From NCBI GenBank assembly GCA_002746605.1, contig PDPT01000049.1, forward strand, positions 1 to 49,704: a stretch of 49,704 nucleotides of DNA, written 5' to 3'. A program made the position numbers and the translations under genes. This DNA is from Ignavibacteriota bacterium. Lineage in GTDB: Bacteria; Bacteroidota; Ignavibacteria; Ignavibacteriales; Melioribacteraceae. Positions within the stretch are counted from its first letter, which is position 1. Every line of letters starts with the position of its first letter. The notes beneath the pieces were generated by a model. It did not search any database and was not told the DNA's origin. It worked only from the letters and a program-made list of their open reading frames with translations. This document shows positions 1-7,344 of the stretch, in pieces.

Positions 1-204
1 AGGTATTTCTACGCATATTACATCAGGATTATATGTTCCCAGAATGTTTACAATATCTTGATGTGTGTAATTTGGATTACTTTCGTGACTTCCGTGAATA
101 GTTCCAACAACTAATACTTGTGTTTTGTTATTTTTCAAACTACACGAAAATAAAACAGTTGCAAATAGCAATGTGATTGGGAATAAAAATCTTTTCTTTT
201 TCAT
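1..204 (-). CDS. TraB/TIKI-like lipoprotein, 3' end cut by window
   Basis: The first 68 residues are visible, starting at the ATG at 204; the rest lies beyond the window edge. The N-terminus is a lipoprotein signal peptide with lipobox LFSC and the lipidated Cys at residue 21. The mature part contains VVGTIHGSHE (about residues 32-41), then a spacer, then NPDVICVEI (59-67). The GT-x-H motif followed about 30 residues later by PD-x-x-x-VE is the signature of the TraB/TIKI/ChaN-type superfamily (metalloprotease-like or haem-uptake folds). The precise family, and whether the enzyme is active, cannot be told from this fragment. It lies downstream of a TetR gene on the same strand, with a palindrome between them that could be its operator. 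Confidence 0.6.
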   Translation of the reverse strand, partial: MKKKRFLFPITLLFATVLFSCSLKNNKTQVLVVGTIHGSHESNPNYTHQDIVNILGTYNPDVICVEIP

Positions 205-258
205 AATTCTTTTTTAGTATGAAATTACAAAAGCAAATATAAATAAAAAAATAATTAT

Positions 259-276
259 AAACAGTACCGACTGTTT
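259..276. promoter_or_regulatory. Candidate TetR-family operator palindrome
   Basis: The 18-nt sequence AAACAGTACCGACTGTTT is a perfect 7-bp inverted repeat around a 4-nt centre. It lies 55-72 nt upstream of the lipoprotein start codon, about 95 nt past the stop of the adjacent TetR gene. Its size and symmetry fit TetR operators, and an A/T-rich leader follows. That this TetR protein binds here is inference. Confidence 0.4.
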
Positions 277-369
277 GTTTTTTATTCAAAAAGATTAAAT
301 AAGGTCAAAAATAGACAGCAACCTATTTTTAAAATCGTGAAATATACTAAGAGTCTTATTAGGTGTAAT

Positions 370-960
370 TTAGATCTTTAAAAGACGGTATAGATTATCA
401 AAATCTTTTTGTAGTTCTTCGATTTCAACACCTTGTAGTCTCGAAATACTTAGAAAGGAAAGCCCGAGATAGATTTTCTCAAAAAGACCTGCAAACACCT
501 TCAAATCAATATCATTTCGAATTTCGTTGTTGTTTGCAGCATTAGCAATAACTTCTTGCCATACTTGCAGTTGTTTATCGTGCCATACTACTGCTTTTTC
601 TTGCATTTGGGGATAAAAAGCATAAGCACTACTTTCTATATTAAGCAATGCCATATTCATATTCTTAATGCCCCATTTCTTCATTTGTCGCTTGTTTCTT
701 TTCAAAAGTTCGATAAAGGCAAGAATAAATGTTTGTAAATTTTCTCTCTTTGTTTTTTCAATGAAAGCAATAGAATTACGATTCAAAACATACTTATTAA
801 TGACACTATAAAAGATGTTTTCTTTGGTTTTAAAATGATACAAGATAGCTCCACGACTCAAATTTGTTGCCTTTTCTATATCGGCAAATGTTACTTGATT
901 GTAGGGTTTTAAACAAAACAACTTAAATGCTTCAAAAATAATTCTATCTTTTGATTTCAT
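370..960 (-). CDS. TetR/AcrR-family transcriptional regulator
   Basis: A 196-residue protein, the usual length for TetR regulators. The N-terminal helix-turn-helix (about residues 8-55) shows the family pattern: IIFEAFKLF, then VTFADIEKATNLSRGAILYHF, then KTKENIFYSVI. The remaining, mostly helical part is the ligand-binding and dimer domain, which is not conserved enough to name a ligand. The next gene on the same strand is the lipoprotein at the window edge, and a palindromic candidate operator sits between them. It therefore probably represses that neighbour. Family assignment is secure; target and ligand are not. Confidence 0.9.
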   Translation of the reverse strand: MKSKDRIIFEAFKLFCLKPYNQVTFADIEKATNLSRGAILYHFKTKENIFYSVINKYVLNRNSIAFIEKTKRENLQTFILAFIELLKRNKRQMKKWGIKNMNMALLNIESSAYAFYPQMQEKAVVWHDKQLQVWQEVIANAANNNEIRNDIDLKVFAGLFEKIYLGLSFLSISRLQGVEIEELQKDFDNLYRLLKI

Positions 961-1109
961 GATTAAGTTTCTTTTACTAAATTGTAAAAATAATTGTCTA
1001 GCAAAATATAAATTTTTTATCTTTATGAACAGCTATTTATTCAAAAATATATCGGTTATACAAAATGTATCTATTATTATACTGTTTTATATACTAATGA
1101 GATTTTTAC

Positions 1110-1265
1110 TTATGCTATGAAAACTTTATTATTAGTTACTTGGTATAAGCCGAAAACAACAATAAGCATTATGACTGTTGTTAAAAGAGTTTCTTCAATT
1201 CCAAAAAATCTTCCTGTTAAGATTGTATCTTTTAATACAGTAGTTTTAAATATTGATGTTGGCAT
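1110..1265 (-). CDS. Possible small single-span membrane protein (51 aa)
   Basis: An open frame on the minus strand, starting ATGCCAACATCA at 1265, encodes 51 residues. A hydrophobic stretch near residues 28-44 (TLLTTVIMLIVVFGLYQV) could be one membrane span, preceded by a polar, charged N-terminal part. Composition looks protein-like, and the opposite frame has no such pattern. It would be the last gene after the LytTR regulator on the same strand. Its start is 2 nt after the stop of another short frame (1268-1354), suggesting coupling or a frameshifted remnant. No family recognised, and no good ribosome-binding site directly upstream. Confidence 0.35.
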   Translation of the reverse strand: MPTSIFKTTVLKDTILTGRFFGIEETLLTTVIMLIVVFGLYQVTNNKVFIA

Positions 1266-1267
1266 AT

Positions 1268-1354
1268 TTATCCAAGATTCTTTTGTACTTCGCCACTTAT
1301 AAAAGTAAACAATACAAATAGAAGTAATCTTTTTTTATTTTTTTCATATTTCAT
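1268..1354 (-). CDS. Possible 28-aa signal-peptide-like micro-ORF
   Basis: The frame starts at the ATG at 1354 and encodes a Lys-rich N-terminus followed by LLLFVLFTFISG, which resembles the front of an export signal peptide. It stops at 1268, 2 nt before the ATG of the 51-residue frame. It could be a leader peptide, a real small exported peptide, or the 5' part of a single gene broken by a frameshift. It lies 30 nt past the stop of the LytTR regulator. Evidence is composition only. Confidence 0.25.
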   Translation of the reverse strand: MKYEKNKKRLLLFVLFTFISGEVQKNLG

Positions 1355-1384
1355 TCAACCAAAACGATAAAAAAGCAAGCTCCA

Positions 1385-2137
1385 CTAAATAATTATCTCT
1401 TTAATTTTATTGTATCCTGTTTTACTAACAGAAATTTTGGTTCCGTTCTTTAGAGTCAGTTTATAAGATTCTTTTTCGAAGAGTTCTATTTGTTTTACAA
1501 AATTTATATTAACTATATGAGAACGATGAACTCTAAAGAAAATTTTACTATCAAGATGTTCTTCATAAAATTTCATAGTTTGTTTTTTTAAGTGATTTCC
1601 TAATTCTGAATTAATCATAACATAATCATCTTCGGCTTGTATATCTGTAATCTTTTCTGTTGGGATAATAATAATTTTTTGGTTTTTCTTAACTACAATT
1701 CTGTTAAGTGCCTCAATCTGTTCATTAACTTTGGTTAGAACATTATCAATTTTTGAATTATTTTTTTCTTCATTTGTTATTTTTGCAATTACTTTATCGA
1801 GAGCTTCATTAAATCTTTCGAGAGAAAACGGTTTTAACAGATAGTCAATTGCATTAACTTCAAAGGCTTTAATTGCAAATTGATCATAAGCAGTAGTAAA
1901 AATAATTTCAGGTTTATTGTCCAACAGTTCTAACATTTCAAATCCGGTTAGTTTAGGCATTTGAATATCAAGAAAAATTAAATCGGGTTGTATTTTATTA
2001 ATACTCTTTATTGCTTCAAAACCGTTTGAACATTCCGCACATATTTCAATACTTTCATTCTGTTCTAAATATTTCTTAATAATATCTCTAGCAAGTTTTT
2101 CGTCATCAATAATTATGGATTTAATTTTTTTATTCAT
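1385..2137 (-). CDS. LytR/AlgR-family response regulator (receiver + LytTR)
   Basis: A 250-residue two-component response regulator. The receiver domain occupies residues 5-120: acidic pair D11/D12, phospho-acceptor D57 in LIFLDIQMP, conserved Thr in IIFTTAYDQ and Lys in YLLKPF. A linker of about 25 residues leads to a LytTR DNA-binding domain (about 150-250) with IPTEKITDIQAEDDY and FFRVHRSHIVN. LytTR proteins bind direct repeats spaced about two helical turns apart. The upstream neighbour is the cognate LytS-type kinase, 37 nt away. Three 21-bp-phased repeats upstream of the first gene of this operon (4710-4757) are good candidates for its own binding sites. Family and pairing are secure; the stimulus is unknown. 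Confidence 0.95.
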   Translation of the reverse strand: MNKKIKSIIIDDEKLARDIIKKYLEQNESIEICAECSNGFEAIKSINKIQPDLIFLDIQMPKLTGFEMLELLDNKPEIIFTTAYDQFAIKAFEVNAIDYLLKPFSLERFNEALDKVIAKITNEEKNNSKIDNVLTKVNEQIEALNRIVVKKNQKIIIIPTEKITDIQAEDDYVMINSELGNHLKKQTMKFYEEHLDSKIFFRVHRSHIVNINFVKQIELFEKESYKLTLKNGTKISVSKTGYNKIKEIII

Positions 2138-2174
2138 TTATTTTTCTCATTATTTAATTTTTTATATATGAAAT

Positions 2175-3224
2175 TCAAATAATTGGAATTAAAATTGTTA
2201 CTTTAAAAATTCCGTTGTTTTGGGAAAATCGTAAAAGATTTTCTTGATTATACATTTTTCGCAGCCTGCTTTGGATATTGCTTAAACCAATTCCTTCGCC
2301 TTTACGTGGAACAGCTTCTGTATCGTAATTATTTTTTATATCAATTTTTATATATTCATTTTCTTTATAACAATTAAAACTGATTGTTACGGGCTCTATG
2401 CTTTCATAAACACCGTGCTTAATTGCATTTTCGAAAATCGGTTGAAAAATCATATTAGGGACTTCAAGAGTTTCACAAAGTTCCGATATTTTTTCTTGGT
2501 AATTAAATTTATCTCCAAATCTTATTTTTTCTATATCGAGATATAGTTTTGCATTGTTTAATTCATCAAGCAATTTACACTTTTGTAAATCGTTAGAACT
2601 TAAAGTTTTTCTTAAAAAACTGCTCAACTTGATTGTCATCTCTCTTGCTTTCTCAGAGTCTGTTAGTATTAATGAGCTAATAGAGTTCAGAGAGTTAAAA
2701 ATGAAATGCGGATTTATCTGATATTTTAAAGATTTTAATTCAGCTTCTTTTACTAAAGATTTTAATTCAGCTTCGTGTAAAGTTTTTTCTTGAAAATTTC
2801 TGTAGTAAATTATTACATAAATTATTGATACAATTATTATATAAAACAACATCCCAATCATAAAACGCCAAACAATTGATCTATATAGAAACAACAGATA
2901 ATTGTTTTCGTTGTAGAAAATATTTTTTAGAATAAAATAGCTGATAAAACTCCAAATTCCGGAAGTAAAAAATGCAGCGGTAATGTGATTGGAAATTATT
3001 CTGAATGAAGAAAAAGTTTCGAACGAAATATATTTTGTGGAATACCCAAAACTTAAACCCAAACTTAAAAAAGTAAAGTTAAACACAAGACTATCAACTA
3101 GACTAATTATGACCGGAAAATTTAAAACCAAAATTAAAATAGTACTATGCACTATTGCCAGAATTATCCAGATAAGTATGTAGATTGTGAAAGTATTTCG
3201 ATTATTTACAAGTGGATTATTCAT
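2175..3224 (-). CDS. LytS-type sensor histidine kinase (His_kinase family)
   Basis: A 349-residue membrane sensor kinase. Residues 12-140 hold about four hydrophobic spans without a recognisable periplasmic sensor domain. A short coiled segment carries the repeated unit EAELKSL (151-166). The phospho-acceptor motif is QINPHFIFNSLNS, with His173, typical of PF06580 kinases. The ATPase part has the N box ENAIKHG and the G box GIGLSNIQSRL. The gene ends 37 nt before the LytTR regulator and begins 4 nt after the second LiaF-like gene, so the four genes form one operon. The LiaF-like partners suggest cell-envelope stress sensing, by analogy with Lia/Vra systems of Firmicutes; this is inference. 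Confidence 0.93.
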   Translation of the reverse strand: MNNPLVNNRNTFTIYILIWIILAIVHSTILILVLNFPVIISLVDSLVFNFTFLSLGLSFGYSTKYISFETFSSFRIISNHITAAFFTSGIWSFISYFILKNIFYNENNYLLFLYRSIVWRFMIGMLFYIIIVSIIYVIIYYRNFQEKTLHEAELKSLVKEAELKSLKYQINPHFIFNSLNSISSLILTDSEKAREMTIKLSSFLRKTLSSNDLQKCKLLDELNNAKLYLDIEKIRFGDKFNYQEKISELCETLEVPNMIFQPIFENAIKHGVYESIEPVTISFNCYKENEYIKIDIKNNYDTEAVPRKGEGIGLSNIQSRLRKMYNQENLLRFSQNNGIFKVTILIPII

Positions 3225-3228
3225 ATTT

Positions 3229-3918
3229 TTAATCCTTAATTTCTATTCCGCCGAAAAGTGTTAAACCTTTAATTACTAAAACATTACTGTCTTCTGCATT
3301 AAGCGATGTAAGTCTTTTATCTTCAAATCCGCCGAAAATTGAGGTAGCTCTAAAATTTACTACTTGATCTTTTCTTAAATAGATAGTCTTGCCTGCAAAA
3401 ATTGTTGTTGAATCGAGTTGTGCATGGTTACTGAAATCAGTATCTCGTAAATCAATTTTATAATCACTGAAGATAGTTGTAAGTTTTCCTCCTTTGAAAC
3501 AGTTAGATTTTATTTTTAATGTAGAATCTTGGAAAATTGTAAACTTATCTAAAGAATCATCGTTTACTTCTTCAAAAGAACTGTGCCGTTTGCTGTTACC
3601 AGTTCTTTTGAAAATTATATAAACTCCAACAATAATCAATATTACTGGCCAATAATCCAATATAATGTTTCTTAATGTATAATGGGTGAAATTTGTAAAA
3701 ATTCCCAGAATACCAAATCCAATAAAGAATAGACCAAGTCCTGAATTTTTATTGTTAATTAAAATGATAATCCCTATACCCACAAATATAAATTGCCAAG
3801 AGAATATGTTAAAATTGAAAACGAATATTTCAATATTTTGTAAAAAGAGGAGGCAGCCTATTACTATAAGAATTATTCCAATTATATTTTTTGTGTTATT
3901 TTGTTTTATTGCTGTCAT
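3229..3918 (-). CDS. LiaF-like membrane protein (DUF5668 + LiaF C-terminal domain), paralogue 2
   Basis: The N-terminal half has about four hydrophobic segments in two hairpins (GIILIVIGCLLFLQ, FVGIGIIILI, LFFIGFGILGIF, IILIVGVYIIF), the DUF5668/LiaI-LiaF-like transmembrane region. The C-terminal half (about residues 130-230) is a beta-rich domain with repeated short turns such as FKGGKL, SIFGGFED and LFGGIEI, as in LiaF-type cell-wall-antibiotic response proteins. I prefer the ATG at 3918 (MTAIKQNN), with GAAAG upstream; a TTG at 3933 would add five residues. It is the second of two tandem paralogues and is followed after 4 nt by the sensor kinase. It probably modulates that kinase. Confidence 0.8.
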   Translation of the reverse strand: MTAIKQNNTKNIIGIILIVIGCLLFLQNIEIFVFNFNIFSWQFIFVGIGIIILINNKNSGLGLFFIGFGILGIFTNFTHYTLRNIILDYWPVILIIVGVYIIFKRTGNSKRHSSFEEVNDDSLDKFTIFQDSTLKIKSNCFKGGKLTTIFSDYKIDLRDTDFSNHAQLDSTTIFAGKTIYLRKDQVVNFRATSIFGGFEDKRLTSLNAEDSNVLVIKGLTLFGGIEIKD

Positions 3919-3956
3919 TTTTAAATCTTTCAATAGTTATAATGTTGTGTTATTAT

Positions 3957-4640
3957 TTAATTTTTAACTTCTCCACCGCCAAATATTACTAAACCTTTTA
4001 TAATTAAAACTTTATCTTCTTCATAAACTCTGTTGGGGTCTTTAAGTCTTTCATCAGAAAAGCCCCCGAAAATAGGTATTACATCAATTACTATATTCCA
4101 ATCATGCGGAACATTAACGGTGTAGCCTCCGAACATTACAAATAAATCAATTACATTTTTTCCTTGGGCAAGTGATGAATTTTCCAGATGCAATTCAGCT
4201 CCACCGAAAATAGCTGTGAGTTTGCCTCCTTTAAAATTTTTGGTGGCATATGTTTTTGTTCCTCCGCCAAATACGGAAATATCGTCTATTAAATCATTTT
4301 GTGAACTATTATTCTCAATCTTTACATCTTTCGAAGGCTCAGCGGAGCTTACAGGGTTTCTTTTCATAATAATATAAATACCGAGAGCAACTATTAAGAG
4401 TGGCCAAAATTCTGGGAATAAGTTTAAAAATCCGATAACAATTAAAATTGTTCCTGCAGTTTTGTTACCATGTGTTACAAAAAGAACAATGCCTATTGCT
4501 ATTAGAATATATTCCCAATGCCATAAGAAATCAGGCAGACTAAAATTTATTATTCCGTAGTTATCAAGTAAAAATAATCCACCGAAAACTATCAAGATTA
4601 AACCAACAATCAATCTCATTATGTTATTTTCGTTTTTCAT
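3957..4640 (-). CDS. LiaF-like membrane protein (DUF5668 + LiaF C-terminal domain), paralogue 1
   Basis: First gene of the envelope-stress-type operon. The start is the ATG at 4640, because AAGGAAAG lies 5 nt upstream; an upstream in-frame codon would add a poorly supported extension. The N-terminal half has paired hydrophobic hairpins (LIVGLILIVFGGLFLL, ILIAIGIVLFVTHG, ILIVIGFLNLF, LLIVALGIYIIM). The C-terminal half is a beta-rich domain with regularly spaced FGG turns (VFGGGTKT, IFGGAELH, MFGGYTVN, IFGGFSDE, IFGGGEV), the LiaF-type fold. It is paralogous to the next gene. The duplication suggests a hetero-oligomeric sensor accessory; this is inference. Confidence 0.82.
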   Translation of the reverse strand: MKNENNIMRLIVGLILIVFGGLFLLDNYGIINFSLPDFLWHWEYILIAIGIVLFVTHGNKTAGTILIVIGFLNLFPEFWPLLIVALGIYIIMKRNPVSSAEPSKDVKIENNSSQNDLIDDISVFGGGTKTYATKNFKGGKLTAIFGGAELHLENSSLAQGKNVIDLFVMFGGYTVNVPHDWNIVIDVIPIFGGFSDERLKDPNRVYEEDKVLIIKGLVIFGGGEVKN

Positions 4641-4709
4641 AAATACTTTCCTTATTAAAATTATTAATGCAAACATATTAGTTAATATTTGGAAATAAAA
4701 TAGTTTTTC

Positions 4710-4757
4710 GGTGAACAGTAGAATCCTGTAGGTGAAAAATTAAAATATGTAGGTAAA
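4710..4757. promoter_or_regulatory. Three 21-bp-phased direct repeats, candidate LytTR binding sites
   Basis: GGTGAA at 4710, GGTGAA at 4731 and GGTAAA at 4752 are spaced exactly 21 bp apart. The last two extend to TGTAGGTGAAAAA and TGTAGGTAAAAAA. LytTR regulators bind paired direct repeats about two helical turns apart, so this phasing fits the LytTR protein of the adjacent minus-strand operon. The sites lie 70-117 nt upstream of its first start codon and also upstream of the divergent K+ channel gene. Confidence 0.5.
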
Positions 4758-4820
4758 AAAAAGAGAAAAATTATCAGAAAATAAATATTTTAGTATATCA
4801 TAAAAAAATATAAAAAGAGA

Positions 4821-5816
4821 TTGAATATTTTCAAAAAATTAGAAATCGGATTACTATTGATTCTGTCTGTAATTTTATCGGGCACAATAGGTTATATGAT
4901 AATTGAAGGTTGGTCATTTATCGATTCGTTTTATATGACTATTATTACTATTTCTACAACAGGCTTTAAAGAAATTCGTCCGCTTTCAACACCCGGAATG
5001 ATTTTGACGGTTTTCTTAATTATTATGGGTGTTGTTGCTATTGCTTATACCGGGGGTAGAGGAGTACAACTATTAGTTGAAACACAAATATTAAGGAAGA
5101 AAAAAATGGAAAGAAAATTATCTGCTGTATCTGATCATTACATAATTTGTGGGTTTGGCAGAATGGGTAAACAAATAGCTGAACATATTAAGGAAAATGA
5201 ATTACAGTCTGTTGTAATAGAAAATGAACCGAATAATGTTAATACTTTAGAAGAACTTAATTATCTTTTTGTAAATGCCGATGCCACTGATGACGATGCT
5301 TTAATTAAAGCTGGTGTTGAACGAGCTAAAGGTCTTGTTGCGGTTCTCGGTACTGATGCTGAAAATGTTTTTACTACACTTTCAGCAAGAGAACTTAACA
5401 GTAAACTTTTTATTGTTTCTAGAGCAATTGATGAAGGAACTGAAGGTAAATTAAAAAAAGCCGGTGCAGATAGAGTGGTTAAACCTTATGAACTCGGAGG
5501 TAATAGAATGGTTCAGCTTTTATTAAGACCCGGTGTTACTGATTTTATTGAAGGAATCGCAAGAAAAAAAGAGGTTGATATAAGTCTTGAACAAATTATT
5601 GTTTCAAAAAATTCCAACTTGATTGGTCTAACATTAGCTCAATCACCCATAAGAAAAGAACTGGATATAATTATTATTGCTATTGATAAATCGCACGGCA
5701 AATTTGTTTATAATCCTAAATCTTCTACAATTATTGAAGGAGGTGATAAGCTTATTGCTATAGGGCATGTTGAAAAATTAAATAAGTTAAACAAAATATG
5801 TGTGCGAGTAAGTTGA
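4821..5816 (+). CDS. Potassium channel with RCK/TrkA regulatory domain, TTGF-type filter
   Basis: A 331-residue protein with the layout TM1 (about 9-28), pore loop (31-55), TM2 (58-80), RCK_N Rossmann domain (about 105-225, with IICGFGRMGKQIAEHI) and RCK_C (about 245-331). This is the two-TM MthK/Kch-like plan: the channel lets K+ through and the RCK part senses a nucleotide or ion. The pore reads ISTTGFKE (44-51) where the canonical filter is TVGYGD, so selectivity may differ. The start is TTG at 4821, with AAAAGAGA just upstream; no ATG is available before TM1. It diverges from the LiaF-like/LytTR operon and shares its upstream region. Confidence 0.88.
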   Translation: MNIFKKLEIGLLLILSVILSGTIGYMIIEGWSFIDSFYMTIITISTTGFKEIRPLSTPGMILTVFLIIMGVVAIAYTGGRGVQLLVETQILRKKKMERKLSAVSDHYIICGFGRMGKQIAEHIKENELQSVVIENEPNNVNTLEELNYLFVNADATDDDALIKAGVERAKGLVAVLGTDAENVFTTLSARELNSKLFIVSRAIDEGTEGKLKKAGADRVVKPYELGGNRMVQLLLRPGVTDFIEGIARKKEVDISLEQIIVSKNSNLIGLTLAQSPIRKELDIIIIAIDKSHGKFVYNPKSSTIIEGGDKLIAIGHVEKLNKLNKICVRVS

Positions 5817-5946
5817 AAATTTCTGCGATAATTTAATCCTAAAAATTATTTCAACAAAAATCGTTTTGTAATTACCACTTGTTCCCTCGATTTTAAATTT
5901 TATACTAATCTGTAAGAGGCGAGGAGACTATTTGACTTATCATGCT

Positions 5947-7269
5947 TTATTCTTCCAACAAATTAATTTGTTCGTTACTTTGCGGTAGTTCCTGCACATC
6001 TCTTAATTTTCTTTCAATTGTTCTTGTCTTGCGAGAAGCTGTGCTTATTGATTTGCTTGCCAAATCTAATTTTTTCTGGGTGTTATCCAATAAGTCACCA
6101 AACTTAGAAAATTCTGATTTAACAACACTTAAAAGTTTCCAGACTTCGCTGCTGCGTTTTTCAATTGCAAGGGTTCTAAAACCCATTTGTAAACTATTTA
6201 AAACTGCTACAAAATTTGCCGGTCCGGCAATAGTAACCTTATATTCTCGTTGAACAAAATCAAACAATCCCGGGATACTCAAAACTTCTGCATAAAGACT
6301 CTCAATAGGTAAAAACATAAATGCAAAATCTGTTGTATTTGGTGGGTCGACATACTTAGAAGAAATGGATTTAGCTGAATCTTTAATGCTGCGTTCTAAC
6401 TTTTTAATACTTGTTTCAATTAACTCAATATTAGCTGATTCTTTTGCCTCAACTAATCGTTGGTAATCTTCGAGAGGAAATTTTGCATCAATCGGGAGCC
6501 AAACAATATCCTCTTTCATTTCATTTTTGCCGGGTAACTTTATTGCAAATTCAACAGAGGCATCGCTTCCTTTTTTTGTTTTAACATTAGTCGAATATTG
6601 TTCTTTTGTTAAAATTTGTTCTAATAAATTTCCGAGTTGAATTTCTCCCCAAGTACCGCGATCTTTTACATTGGTTAAAACTTTTTTCAAATCTCCAACA
6701 CCGGTTGCAAGATTTTGCATTTCTCCGAGACCTTTATGAACCATATCTAATCTCTCGCTAACTAATTTAAAAGATTCACCAAGTCTTTTTTCTAAAGTTG
6801 AATGAAGTTTTTCATCAACTGTGTTACGCATTTCTTCGAGTTTCTTTTCGTTCTTTTCTTGAAGTGTATTAAGTTGCTTTTCTACTTGAGCAGTAAGTTT
6901 TTCGAATTTTTCTTCTGTAGTTTGATTCAGATATTTTAACTTTTTATCAACAATTTCCAACTGATCTTTTTGTCGTTCCGAAATATCTCTTATTCTGTTG
7001 GAAAGCTGATCCCCAAGCAGTCTAACGGAGTTACCAACTTCTTCTCTTACAAGTTTAGAACTCTGCATACTTTCTTCTCTGTTACGCTTAAATTCATCTT
7101 CAATATTATCTTCCAAATCTTCAATTTTTTCCTCTGAAGATTTTAAAATGTTTTCTTCAATTTTTGTAAACTTCTTTTTGTTGTTAGATATTAGAAAAAT
7201 TATTTGTAAAATAATTATAATTATCAACAGAATTATTAAAGTTATTTCTATAAAAGTTAAATCATGCAT
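5947..7269 (-). CDS. rmuC: RmuC family DNA recombination protein
   Basis: A 440-residue protein, typical RmuC length. An N-terminal membrane span (about 8-28) is followed by a long Lys/Glu-rich coiled coil (about 35-185). The conserved RmuC domain (about 190-400) contains GTWGEIQLGNLLEQILT, LPIDAKFPLEDYQRL, FAFMFLPIESLYAEVL and GPANFVAVLNSLQMGFR. RmuC limits inversion of short inverted repeats and has a PD-(D/E)XK-like nuclease fold. It stands alone, convergent with the K+ channel gene and divergent from the acylase gene. No clear terminator hairpin was seen in the 130 nt to the channel gene. Confidence 0.95.
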   Translation of the reverse strand: MHDLTFIEITLIILLIIIIILQIIFLISNNKKKFTKIEENILKSSEEKIEDLEDNIEDEFKRNREESMQSSKLVREEVGNSVRLLGDQLSNRIRDISERQKDQLEIVDKKLKYLNQTTEEKFEKLTAQVEKQLNTLQEKNEKKLEEMRNTVDEKLHSTLEKRLGESFKLVSERLDMVHKGLGEMQNLATGVGDLKKVLTNVKDRGTWGEIQLGNLLEQILTKEQYSTNVKTKKGSDASVEFAIKLPGKNEMKEDIVWLPIDAKFPLEDYQRLVEAKESANIELIETSIKKLERSIKDSAKSISSKYVDPPNTTDFAFMFLPIESLYAEVLSIPGLFDFVQREYKVTIAGPANFVAVLNSLQMGFRTLAIEKRSSEVWKLLSVVKSEFSKFGDLLDNTQKKLDLASKSISTASRKTRTIERKLRDVQELPQSNEQINLLEE

Positions 7270-7344
7270 TTTTGTATTTATATTCTTTTGTTAAATCTTA
7301 TTAATTTGTAATTCAATTTACATAAAATATTTAAATGGTTTTAA

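Noticed and set aside
1117..1302. 61-residue plus-strand frame in the 961-1384 gap
   Set aside because: The opposite strand gives a more protein-like membrane frame; this frame has an unremarkable sequence and no ribosome site.
5942..6253. 103-residue plus-strand frame inside rmuC
   Set aside because: It is a reverse-strand shadow of the well-supported rmuC gene.
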